From NCBI GenBank assembly GCA_023424355.1, contig JAFAEA010000291.1, forward strand, positions 1 to 7,868: a stretch of 7,868 bases of DNA. Reading direction: 5' to 3'. The notes below the pieces were generated by a model. The model ran no database searches, was not told where the DNA came from, and saw only the letters and a program-made list of their open reading frames with translations. Of the stretch, positions 1 through 5,718 are shown piece by piece. A program made the position numbers and the translations under genes. The DNA is from Chloroflexota bacterium (lineage in GTDB: Bacteria > Chloroflexota > Chloroflexia > Thermomicrobiales > UBA6265). Within the stretch, counting starts at the first letter, position 1. Each line of letters begins with the position of its first letter.

Positions 1-182
1 CCCTGCACCGTTTGTTGGCAATGCTGGCGGGCCAGATCACAGCAGGCATTGCCCCTTGGCCCTTTGCCGATGACATCGCCAAGGTGAAAGATGTGGTTGA
101 TGCCACGCGATTCGATATCGGCCAGTACCGTTTCGAAGGCAGTCAGATTGCCGTGGGTGTCCGAAAGGACAGCGATGCTCAT
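1..182 (-). CDS. Calcineurin-like metallophosphoesterase, N-terminal part (cut by window edge)
   Basis: Only the first 60 codons are in the window; the gene continues past base 1. The N-terminus begins MSIAVLSDTHGN, in which the Asp and His of SDTHGN are the first metal-binding motif of the YfcE/ApaH-like metallophosphoesterase superfamily. A second motif follows around residues 33-42 (HLGDVIGKGP), whose Asp is the bridging metal ligand. Family knowledge: such proteins are cytosolic two-metal phosphodiesterases or phosphatases; the substrate cannot be told from this fragment, and the GNHD and later His motifs lie outside the window. The ATG (182-180) overlaps the TGA of the upstream gene in an ATGA, so it is probably translated by coupling with the PhnP-like hydrolase. 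Confidence in the family is high; the exact role is unknown. Confidence 0.88.
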   Translation of the reverse strand, partial: MSIAVLSDTHGNLTAFETVLADIESRGINHIFHLGDVIGKGPRGNACCDLARQHCQQTVQ

Positions 183-955
183 GCCTCGATGACCAGCCCG
201 TCGAACGCGAGCGTTACATGGTCTGGCAACAGCGGCGCGATTTCGCTCTCGCGGCCGAGTTCGTGGCCGACATGGCTCAGGTAAGCTCGCTTTGGTCCGA
301 TTTTCTCAATGAATGCCAATGCCTGTTCGAGGTTCATGTGGCCGAAGATCTCTTCCTTCTTCAGCGCAGTGGTGACCAGCACCTCCACGCCTTCGAGTAG
401 CGGCCAGCTTTCATCGGGCAGCGTGTGGATATCGGTGAGGTAGGCAAGATTGCCAAACCGGTAGCCGAGAATCGGGAGCATGCCATGCATCACCGGGATC
501 GGTGTGACCGTGATGCCGGCAACCTCGAATGGTTTGGTGGGATCCACCACATTCAGATCCAGATTCGGCACGGTTCCGTAGCGGTTGCGGATAGGCTCCA
601 GTGTGTAGCCAAACCGTTGTGTGAAATCGGCGACCGCATTCTCCGGCATCCACGCCGGTATGCGTGCTTCCTGGCGAAAGTTGAATGGGCGGAGATCATC
701 GACGCCTGCGGTGTGATCGCTGTGCATGTGGGTGTAGAGCACCGCATCAACGCGCTCCGGCGTGTTGCGCAGTAACTGCTGCCGCAAATCCGGTGAGGTA
801 TCGATGAGCAAATGCTTACCCTGTGTATGTATCAGTACGGAGGAGCGGAGTCGCTTATCGTGCTCATCGGGTGAATTACACACCTCGCATGGGCAACCGA
901 TGATGGGAACACCACTCGATGTGCCCGTCCCAAGAAACTCCAGCTGAATACTCAT
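179..955 (-). CDS. PhnP-like metallo-beta-lactamase-fold hydrolase
   Basis: A 258-residue cytosolic protein that opens with the FLGTGTSSGVPIIGC signature of the PhnP/COG1235 branch of the MBL fold. Visible residues: a structural zinc cluster C21, C23, C26 with H231; the HxHxDH motif H76, H78, D80, H81; then H157, D175 (TDIHTLP) and H228 as remaining dinuclear-site ligands. All metal ligands of the family therefore appear intact, and length is normal. E. coli PhnP cleaves phosphoribosyl cyclic phosphate in phosphonate use, but no other phn gene is visible here, so the substrate is uncertain and a general cyclic phosphodiester is only an inference. The start is supported by GGGAG at 961-965, five bases before the ATG. 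It overlaps the following phosphoesterase gene by 4 bp, suggesting a two-gene operon of phosphoester hydrolases. Confidence 0.9.
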   Translation of the reverse strand: MSIQLEFLGTGTSSGVPIIGCPCEVCNSPDEHDKRLRSSVLIHTQGKHLLIDTSPDLRQQLLRNTPERVDAVLYTHMHSDHTAGVDDLRPFNFRQEARIPAWMPENAVADFTQRFGYTLEPIRNRYGTVPNLDLNVVDPTKPFEVAGITVTPIPVMHGMLPILGYRFGNLAYLTDIHTLPDESWPLLEGVEVLVTTALKKEEIFGHMNLEQALAFIEKIGPKRAYLSHVGHELGRESEIAPLLPDHVTLAFDGLVIEA

Positions 956-1003
956 GCTTGCTCCCGCACTATGTACCGCGACCTCATCGCGATATCGAAA
1001 TTC

Positions 1004-1009
1004 ATTGTA
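1004..1009 (-). promoter_or_regulatory. Possible -10 box for the PhnP-like gene
   Basis: On the minus strand TACAAT (5 of 6 to TATAAT) lies about 50 bases before the start codon, between the upstream gene's terminator and the PhnP-like gene. No convincing -35 is seen 16-18 bases upstream. The terminator ahead of it means this gene pair needs its own promoter, and this is the best candidate. Confidence 0.3.
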
Positions 1010-1046
1010 TCGCTGATGGTCAGTTGCGGACTCGGAAGTTAATCAG

Positions 1047-1087
1047 AACACAACAAAGCCAACGGCGATTCCTCGCCGTCGGCTTTG
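1047..1087 (-). terminator. Intrinsic terminator of the DUF6069-like gene
   Basis: Inverted repeat at 1054-1087: CAAAGCC and ACGGCGA pair with TCGCCGT and GGCTTTG around a TTCC loop, with one A/C mismatch between the two helices (14 pairs). Read on the minus strand it begins 7 bases after the stop codon at 1094 and is followed by the T-rich TTGTGTTCTGATT. On the plus strand nothing T-rich follows, so it is directional. Confidence 0.8.
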
Positions 1088-1093
1088 GCCGGA

Positions 1094-1540
1094 CTAATTC
1101 TGTGCGGTTTGCGTGAGGAAGAAAATCGACCCCGCGGTCACGATATGCATCGCCAGCAGGGTGAACTGGAACGACGAATCGATATCGCGAAGGGTGAACG
1201 GCACCATCACCGCGATGATCAGAACTACCAACAGAATGATGGTGAACAGGCGGGATGCGCGTGGCGCGTGCTTCACCAGGTAGGACATGAGCACACCGAA
1301 CAGTATCACCGGCACCACGGAGGCGAGGATCACGGAAACCAGACTAAATGTCTCAGTGGAATCCGGCATGTCATCCGGAATCCAGCCAGCGGATCGACCA
1401 ATGAAGTACAAGACAACATTGATCACCAGAGAGGCAACTGCAGCGATGCCGGTAGCGCGCCACACATTGTTATCCTCGCCACTGTTCATGATGTGGCCAG
1501 TTTCCTCTTCGTCGTGATTATAGGTAGGATGGTCTCTCAT
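1094..1540 (-). CDS. DUF6069-like four-helix membrane protein
   Basis: A 148-residue protein with a polar, acidic N-terminus (residues 1-26, rich in Asp, Glu, His) and four hydrophobic segments at about 29-47, 65-89, 98-115 and 124-143. The pattern of a first helix ending LYFIGRSAGW, a long second helix followed by a basic HAPRASR loop, and a third helix ending in MVPF resembles the uncharacterised actinobacterial DUF6069 family; this is from memory, not a search. The start at 1540 is chosen over an in-frame ATG 57 bases upstream because GGGGGAG (1548-1554) sits 7 bases before it. The gene stands alone, with a terminator just after it and the divergent MFS gene upstream. Function unknown; it is an inner-membrane protein without visible catalytic residues. 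Confidence 0.75.
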   Translation of the reverse strand: MRDHPTYNHDEEETGHIMNSGEDNNVWRATGIAAVASLVINVVLYFIGRSAGWIPDDMPDSTETFSLVSVILASVVPVILFGVLMSYLVKHAPRASRLFTIILLVVLIIAVMVPFTLRDIDSSFQFTLLAMHIVTAGSIFFLTQTAQN

Positions 1541-1664
1541 TTTTGAACTCCCCCAGTTCTTACCACTTACACCATGTAACACAGTAACCATTCGCAATCA
1601 TGGTGCCATCGACTGCTTCACAAGTATGAAATCCGCCCCCGCTGGCTGAAACATTCCTCTGATT

Positions 1665-1676
1665 GATTCCGGAATC
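1665..1676. promoter_or_regulatory. Perfect 12-bp palindrome, possible operator
   Basis: GATTCCGGAATC is perfectly self-complementary and is centred about 46 bases before the proposed transcription start at 1717, a place where activators or repressors often bind. No regulator gene is in the window and no second full copy was seen, so its role is inference. Confidence 0.3.
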
Positions 1677-1701
1677 CACCATCAGGTTGATCTGTTGCGT
1701 T

Positions 1702-1710
1702 TGCTACACT
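1702..1710 (+). promoter_or_regulatory. Extended -10 promoter of the MFS leader
   Basis: TGCTACACT reads as TGn plus a TAnnnT-type -10 (TACACT, 4 of 6 to consensus). The -35 position (about 1682-1688) is weak, which an extended -10 can offset. The expected start of transcription, 7 bases after the hexamer, is A1717, the first base of an ATG, giving a leaderless upstream ORF and a leader of about 146 bases before the MFS start codon. Confidence 0.42.
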
Positions 1711-1716
1711 GCACAC

Positions 1717-1797
1717 ATGATTGTTGCCCGCCACATACGTGGCATCTCCTCCATGATCCCCAGCTACGGGGACCTGCCGTTACTCATCCAACACTGA
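1717..1797 (+). CDS. Putative leaderless leader peptide (26 residues)
   Basis: An ATG-initiated ORF of 26 codons plus TGA, starting MIVARHIRGI and ending LPLLIQH. It has no Shine-Dalgarno, but the ATG begins exactly where transcription from the TGCTACACT promoter is expected to start, as in leaderless genes. Its codons run through the hairpins at 1730-1743 and 1757-1772 and the 5' arm of the 1777-1813 hairpin, and its TGA lies in that hairpin's apical loop. If real, it probably acts as a cis-regulatory leader peptide for the MFS exporter, as in drug-inducible efflux and methylase genes; the peptide does not match any stalling peptide I recall. It could also be a chance ORF, since 26 codons is short. 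Confidence 0.35.
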   Translation: MIVARHIRGISSMIPSYGDLPLLIQH

Positions 1798-1862
1798 CGC
1801 GTGTGAGTAACGGGAGTCTGGCGTCACAACCAACTCCCCGATAGTTTTCGGGAGTTCTTCCT
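1730..1862 (+). promoter_or_regulatory. Structured 5' leader sequestering the MFS ribosome binding site
   Basis: Four hairpins follow one another: GCCAC/GTGGC at 1730-1743; TCCCC/GGGGA at 1757-1772; a perfect 10-bp stem 1777-1786 with 1804-1813, carrying an inner CAC/GTG helix and the hexaloop TGACGC (1795-1800); and AACTCCC (1832-1838) with GGGAGTT (1850-1856), whose 3' arm contains the Shine-Dalgarno GGGAG (1850-1854). Two alternatives compete: the loop TGACGC is complementary to GCGTCA at 1821-1826 (possible pseudoknot), and GGGAGT at 1812-1817 can take ACTCCC (1833-1838) away from the Shine-Dalgarno. I recognise no known riboswitch class. A translational switch is an inference from pairing seen by eye. 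Confidence 0.5.
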
Positions 1863-3122
1863 GTGTTCAATCGAATTCGATGGCAACGTGGCGATTTGTG
1901 GCGCCACGCAGATTTTCTGAATGTGTGGTCGGCAGAAACCATCAGCGCCTTTGGTGGACAGATCAGCACCTTCGCGATTCCGCTGATCGCGGCTGTGACG
2001 CTGGATGCCTCACCACTGGAGATGGGGATTCTGGCTGCGGCCGGGCGGGCTCCGCAACTGGCGCTCGGCTTTATTGCCGGTGCCTGGGTGGATAGAATCC
2101 CGCGCAAACCGATCATGGTGGTAACGGATCTGGGCAGAATGTTGGCCAGCGCCATCATTCCGATCGCGGCGCTCAATGGCAATCTCGGTTTTGCTGTGTT
2201 GCTGACTGTTGCGCTGCTCACCGGTATGCAATCCGTATTCTTCGGAGCGGCGTGGGCCGCGATTCTGCCAGGACTGGTAGGGAAAGCCCACCTCACCGAT
2301 GCCACCAGTAAACTGATGGGAAGTGCGTCGCTGGCGCAGGTGTTGGGTCCTGCCCTGGGCGGGCTCATCGTCGGCACCGTGGGTGGACCCGAAGCGATGT
2401 GGATTCCCGTGGTCACCTTTGGCGCATCGGCCTGGTTTCTGTGGCGCATCCGCAAACCAGAAGCGCGACCAGACCGCACCAAAAGCGCCACCTCCATGTG
2501 GATGGAGGTGCGCGAAGGCCTGGTGGAACTTTGGCGCGAGCCGGTGGTTCGGGCGCTGATGAACAGCGCAATCGTGCTTGATTTCGGCGGCTTCATCTTC
2601 CTTTCGGTCTATGTGCTGTTCATGACGCACGATCTCGGGCTCAGCAGTCAGGGTATCGGCCTCGTGTACGCAAGTGGCGGAGTGGGAGCGCTGATCGGCA
2701 CGGTGATCGCCCCGATGGTGGCGCGCAGATTCGGCGTCGGAGCATCGATCCTGATCGGCGCGGCTGCCTTCGGACTCGCCAACCTACCGGTTCCGCTGGC
2801 GTTCTACTTTCCGGATATCGCCTTACCAGCCGTGGTGTTCGCGGAGACTGCGGCATGGATGAGTCTGATGATCTTCAACGTCAACAGGTTCGCCTTGCGA
2901 CAGGCAATTACGCCAGATCAACTGCGCGGAAGAATCGCAGCATCATCGACAACGATGATTTCGACTGCCGCCATGTTAGGATCGCTCGCCGGAGGCATCA
3001 TCGCCGAGATTTTCAGTGTCCATTTCGCGCTGTATGTGGGCATTGTGATCATGGCGATGGCGGCCATTTGGGTGTGGCGATCGCCGGTGCCAGGCATCGT
3101 CGATTTTCCCGACGATATCTAG
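1863..3122 (+). CDS. MFS exporter, MefA/EntS-like (first paralogue)
   Basis: A 419-residue polytopic protein of the major facilitator superfamily, the length and pattern of 12-helix drug or siderophore exporters of the MefA/EntS type (MFS_3). The N-terminal LWRHADFLNVWSAETIS and the loop 2-3 motif GAWVDRIPRKP (residues 73-83, a variant of motif A with its Asp and Arg) are family hallmarks, as is GPALGGLIVG near helix 5. The cytosolic linker between the two halves (about residues 195-220) is basic. It presumably exports a small hydrophobic compound by proton antiport across the inner membrane; the substrate is unknown. The GTG start has GGGAG (1850-1854) 8 bases upstream, lying in a hairpin, so translation may be controlled. 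The terminator 6 bases after the stop separates it from its paralogue. Confidence 0.9.
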   Translation: MFNRIRWQRGDLWRHADFLNVWSAETISAFGGQISTFAIPLIAAVTLDASPLEMGILAAAGRAPQLALGFIAGAWVDRIPRKPIMVVTDLGRMLASAIIPIAALNGNLGFAVLLTVALLTGMQSVFFGAAWAAILPGLVGKAHLTDATSKLMGSASLAQVLGPALGGLIVGTVGGPEAMWIPVVTFGASAWFLWRIRKPEARPDRTKSATSMWMEVREGLVELWREPVVRALMNSAIVLDFGGFIFLSVYVLFMTHDLGLSSQGIGLVYASGGVGALIGTVIAPMVARRFGVGASILIGAAAFGLANLPVPLAFYFPDIALPAVVFAETAAWMSLMIFNVNRFALRQAITPDQLRGRIAASSTTMISTAAMLGSLAGGIIAEIFSVHFALYVGIVIMAMAAIWVWRSPVPGIVDFPDDI

Positions 3123-3167
3123 CAAATTGACCACCGAAATCCATTCCAATTCGGTGGTCGTTTTGCT
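3121..3167 (+). terminator. Intrinsic terminator between the MFS paralogues
   Basis: GACCACCGAA (3129-3138) pairs perfectly with TTCGGTGGTC (3150-3159) around an 11-base loop, followed by GTTTTGC. Flanking AGCAAA (3121-3126) and TTTGCT (3162-3167) are also complementary, so the stem may lengthen and may act on both strands. It starts at the stop codon of the first MFS gene. Confidence 0.88.
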
Positions 3168-3172
3168 ATTAT
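3167..3172 (+). promoter_or_regulatory. Possible -10 box of the second MFS gene
   Basis: TATTAT (5 of 6) directly follows the terminator T-tract; the -35 position 17 bases upstream (TTCCAA, 3144-3149) is poor and falls in the terminator loop. Transcription would start near 3179, giving a leader of about 50 bases in which GGCGA (3175-3179) and TCGCC (3191-3195) can pair. Weak evidence, but a promoter is needed here if the terminator is efficient. Confidence 0.28.
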
Positions 3173-3230
3173 CTGGCGAGCATTCCGGATTCGCCGACAA
3201 TGCACTTCTTACATTTAACGGAAAACGCAC

Positions 3231-4562
3231 GTGGAATCGATTCGTCGCGCCATTGGTGGGCGCTCATCGTTGTGGTCTAATGCCGATTTCATCCGCTTCT
3301 GGACGGGCGAGACCATTGCCAATTTTGGCGGCCATCTCGGTGCCATCGCCCTGCCAATTATCGCAGCGGTGACGCTCGGCGCTACTCCTTTTGAGATGGG
3401 TTTGCTCAGCGCCAGTACGCAGCTGCCGCGCATGGTGGTCGGCATCTTCGCCGGTACCTGGGTGGATCAGCGCAAGCGACGGCCCATTATGATCTGGGTG
3501 AATGTGGCACGCGCGGCTACATTGCTCATGATCCCCATCACCTCGCTCTTCGGCATTCTCACCTTCCCGCTTCTGCTCACCGTTTCGATTCTGCTGGGCA
3601 TCTTCGGAATCGTGTTCGATTCGGCCTGGAGTGCGATGGTTCCGAACCTGGTGGATCGTGAAGATCTGGCCGATGCCAACGGCAAACTGTGGGCAAGCAT
3701 GAGCCTTGCACAGATTGTGGGTCCGGCGCTCGCAGGTACCCTCATCGCGTGGCTCACCGGTCCGAATGTGCTGGCGCTTACCTCCATCGCTTTGCTGGTG
3801 GCGGCGTGGTACATGAAGCAAATCCAGCGGCCCGAGCCAGACGTGCAGCCATCGGTGCACGCCGGCCCGGCCGAGATGATTCGCAACATCCGCGAAGGCT
3901 ATGCAGAACTGGTGCGGAATCCGGTGGTGCGTCCGCTCACCACCACGTTGGTTGGTATTAGCTTCGGCTCGGGTGTGTTCGCGGCGGTGTTCGTGCTGTT
4001 CCTGACGAACACCCTGGAGCTTACGACTCGTGGTATCGGCGGCGTTTACGCCGTTGGTGGCCTCGGAGCTCTCGCCGGAAGCATCGTTGCAGCTCCGTTG
4101 GCAAAACGATTCGGCTACGGACGCATCATCGCAATCGGTCCATTCATCCAGGGTGGATGCAATTTGCTCTTCACCGTGGCCGTGTTCACACAGAACTTCG
4201 GTATTGCGCTGGTTTCGTTGGGATCGTTGGTGGGTTGGATCTTCCTGCAGGCATACGATATCAATCGCTTCAGCCTGAGGCAGGCCGTAACTCGTCCAAA
4301 CCTGATGGGACGGGTGGCGAGCTCCACCATGACCCTGATTGCAGCGGCCACGATGCTCGGTTCGCTCATCGGCGGTACGGTCGGTGAGATTTGGGGCATC
4401 GCGCCAGCTCTGGCTCTTGGTGCGCTCACCCAAATTGCAGCAGGATTCCTGACGCTGAAGTCACCAGTTCCGGCCATCATCGAATTGCCAGCACTGCATG
4501 GCACGGAGACAATTCCGGTGGCCGTGGAAAATCCGGCGGAAGGGCTGCTCGAGGCGGTCTAG
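3231..4562 (+). CDS. MFS exporter, MefA/EntS-like (second paralogue)
   Basis: A 443-residue MFS protein clearly paralogous to its upstream neighbour: shared stretches run from the N-terminus (LWSNADFIRFWTGETIANFG versus LWRHADFLNVWSAETISAFG) to the last helix (KSPVPAIIEL versus RSPVPGIVDF). Motif A reads GTWVDQRKRRP (residues 75-85), with Gln where the paralogue has Arg. A DINRFSLRQAV segment in the second half is conserved as NVNRFALRQAI. A hydrophilic tail of about 25 extra residues follows the last helix. Twelve helices and proton-coupled export are expected from the family; the substrate is unknown. The GTG start is supported by N-terminal alignment with the paralogue; the ribosome binding site is weak (ACGGA near 3218-3222), unlike the strong sites of neighbouring genes. 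Confidence 0.9.
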   Translation: MESIRRAIGGRSSLWSNADFIRFWTGETIANFGGHLGAIALPIIAAVTLGATPFEMGLLSASTQLPRMVVGIFAGTWVDQRKRRPIMIWVNVARAATLLMIPITSLFGILTFPLLLTVSILLGIFGIVFDSAWSAMVPNLVDREDLADANGKLWASMSLAQIVGPALAGTLIAWLTGPNVLALTSIALLVAAWYMKQIQRPEPDVQPSVHAGPAEMIRNIREGYAELVRNPVVRPLTTTLVGISFGSGVFAAVFVLFLTNTLELTTRGIGGVYAVGGLGALAGSIVAAPLAKRFGYGRIIAIGPFIQGGCNLLFTVAVFTQNFGIALVSLGSLVGWIFLQAYDINRFSLRQAVTRPNLMGRVASSTMTLIAAATMLGSLIGGTVGEIWGIAPALALGALTQIAAGFLTLKSPVPAIIELPALHGTETIPVAVENPAEGLLEAV

Positions 4563-4627
4563 TCCGCAGCATTCTCCGCATTCAAAGCGAATCTCTTGGT
4601 AGCCCGGACGTCGATAGGTTGGTTCCC

Positions 4628-4672
4628 GTAGTGGTCACAACACTCTGTATTACAGGGGGTTGTGACCACTAT
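4628..4672. repeat. Long imperfect palindrome (hairpin) without U-tract
   Basis: TAGTGGTCACAAC (4629-4641) pairs perfectly with GTTGTGACCACTA (4659-4671). After an A/G mismatch the stem continues with CTCTGT against ACAGGG (one G-T pair), closed by an ATT triloop: about 19 pairs. It lies 65 bp after the second MFS gene. Neither strand has a T-run after it, so it is not a standard intrinsic terminator; it may be an mRNA 3'-end stabiliser, a dispersed repeat or an operator. The rest of 4563-4757 holds no gene I can support. Confidence 0.6.
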
Positions 4673-4769
4673 AGGTTCATGGAGAATCAGAAGCGCCGGC
4701 CCCTCACGCTCAATATCCAAATTACACATGCCATGTATTGTCTCGCCCAGGAATGGGTTGACAGAATCA

Positions 4770-4799
4770 TTGACTTTTCTCAGACATCTCTTTCATAAT
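4770..4799 (+). promoter_or_regulatory. Sigma-70-type promoter of the small membrane-gene operon
   Basis: TTGACT (4770-4775, 5 of 6) and CATAAT (4794-4799, 5 of 6) are separated by 18 bases; transcription should start near 4806, about 40 bases before the first start codon. A perfect TTGACA at 4758-4763 lies just upstream but has no good -10 at 17 bases (CAGACA, 4781-4786). A small dyad ACATG-C-CATGT (4726-4736) upstream could be a regulator site. Confidence 0.65.
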
Positions 4800-4846
4800 C
4801 GTTTCGGGACCACAGCTAAATAATAGTGATGAGAGGGGGCAGTTCC

Positions 4847-5431
4847 ATGACGGAACAAAACACCTTTGGGCCGATGGCGTTCAAAATGGTGGTGGTCAGC
4901 CTTGTGCTTTGGATTGTGCTGATCCCAACATCCATCATTGGCCTTCTCTATAACTCGTGGGGATGGATTTCGTTTGAGCAGTACTACGAGATCCTGGGAT
5001 CGCCGATCATACAGGACTTCTATTTGAGTCAGTTCTACCGATATCTCGGTTTCGGATGGCTGCTTCTACTCCTGATTGTGCCTGTGATCGTTGCGTTCAG
5101 CGTCTCCTCATCGATGGGGCCTGGCGGGGCAAATTCGGAGGACGTATTCATCCTCTCATTCAAGCTCATTGCGATGAATATTGTGTTGATGGCGATATTG
5201 AGCCCCATGACGTTTGCCGGGCTGCTCAACAATATCGGCATCCTGCCGGACGAATCGCTTTTTGACTTCCTTGTTTCAGATTTTGTTCAGCAACTCTATG
5301 GGCACGAGTACTCATGGATTTGGGTGGTGTTCCCATTCCTGATTTTGGGTCCCATTGTGCTCACTGCGTGCGCCCGTGAATGGCATCAACCAGCACCTAA
5401 GATGACTCCTGTCACAGGAAATCCCACTTAA
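4847..5431 (+). CDS. Four-helix membrane protein with internal duplication, unknown function
   Basis: A 194-residue protein with hydrophobic segments at about 12-34, 67-86, 105-127 and 157-175. The two halves are homologous: residues 11-36 and 104-129 align without gaps at an offset of 93 with 10 of 26 identities, including FK, VL, P27/P120, GLL (32-34/125-127) and N36/N129; Q56/Q149 also match. Each half is a helix, an extramembrane loop of about 35 residues with acidic and aromatic residues, and a second helix. The start at 4847 is preferred over GTG 4826 or ATG 4829 because the run GAGGGGG (4833-4839) sits 7 bases before it. It is the first gene after the 4770-4799 promoter. I do not recognise the family and see no catalytic motif. 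Confidence 0.8.
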   Translation: MTEQNTFGPMAFKMVVVSLVLWIVLIPTSIIGLLYNSWGWISFEQYYEILGSPIIQDFYLSQFYRYLGFGWLLLLLIVPVIVAFSVSSSMGPGGANSEDVFILSFKLIAMNIVLMAILSPMTFAGLLNNIGILPDESLFDFLVSDFVQQLYGHEYSWIWVVFPFLILGPIVLTACAREWHQPAPKMTPVTGNPT

Positions 5432-5517
5432 ACCGATTTGGATGGAGCCACCAAAATGGCCATTCCAGGCATCCATCGCCGTCGGCGAGGTTACCCGTAG
5501 CGCGTGAGGACAACGCA

Positions 5518-5718
5518 ATGAAAACACATCAACTACTTACGTGGGGCGGTGTCGCCCTTGTGATTTTGGGGATCATTCTCATCAAATCCGTTTACAACTA
5601 CTACTACCCCGGAGATCTGGCTCGAACACTCACTGATCCATGGCCTGCTTACCTGTGCCTGCTTGGTGGCGGGATCATGAGTCTGGCCGGTATTCGCATC
5701 AAAGATGGAGAACAGTAA
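5518..5718 (+). CDS. Small two-helix membrane protein (66 residues)
   Basis: Two hydrophobic segments (about residues 7-23 and 43-59) joined by a polar, tyrosine-rich loop (YNYYYPGDLARTL), with a short charged C-terminus. The start is supported by GAGGA (5506-5510) 7 bases upstream. Its TAA overlaps the next gene's ATG by one base (TAATG), so the two are translationally coupled and probably act together. The 86 bases before it hold no clear promoter; TGGATG (5440-5445) and CATCCA (5470-5475) are complementary and may fold. Function unknown; small coupled membrane proteins often are subunits or regulators of their partner, but that is inference. Confidence 0.75.
   Translation: MKTHQLLTWGGVALVILGIILIKSVYNYYYPGDLARTLTDPWPAYLCLLGGGIMSLAGIRIKDGEQ

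Larger units (their letters stand above)
1541..1716. other. Divergent intergenic region upstream of the MFS leader
   Basis: No gene is seen here. It must carry the minus-strand promoter of the DUF6069-like gene and the upstream part of the plus-strand MFS promoter. I could not pick a convincing minus-strand -35/-10 pair. ACCATG (1571-1576) and CATGGT (1599-1604) form a spaced inverted repeat and GTAAC occurs twice (1576-1580, 1584-1588), which could be part of an operator. A perfect 12-bp palindrome at 1665-1676 is listed separately. Confidence 0.5.

Noticed and set aside
1714..1865. Known riboswitch class (cobalamin, THF, guanidine, fluoride, yybP-ykoY)
   Set aside because: I compared from memory the conserved core motifs of these classes and found none, so only an unclassified structured leader is claimed.
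3264..4433. Long minus-strand reading frame (389 codons) opposite the second MFS gene
   Set aside because: Its product is rich in His, Arg, Glu and Gln with no hydrophobic core or known motif, and it mirrors the codon bias of the MFS gene; it is an antisense shadow. The same applies to minus-strand frames across 1784-2630.
4726..4736. Dyad ACATG-C-CATGT upstream of the operon promoter
   Set aside because: Short and single-copy in the window; mentioned under the promoter but not strong enough to stand alone as an operator.
4679..4798. 39-codon plus-strand ORF (ATG at 4679)
   Set aside because: No properly spaced ribosome binding site, overlaps the 4628-4672 palindrome's flank and the promoter -35/-10 of the next operon, and has no recognisable feature.
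5476..5488. TCGCC-GTC-GGCGA hairpin before the 66-residue gene
   Set aside because: Five pairs and no T-run; likely incidental in GC-rich sequence.
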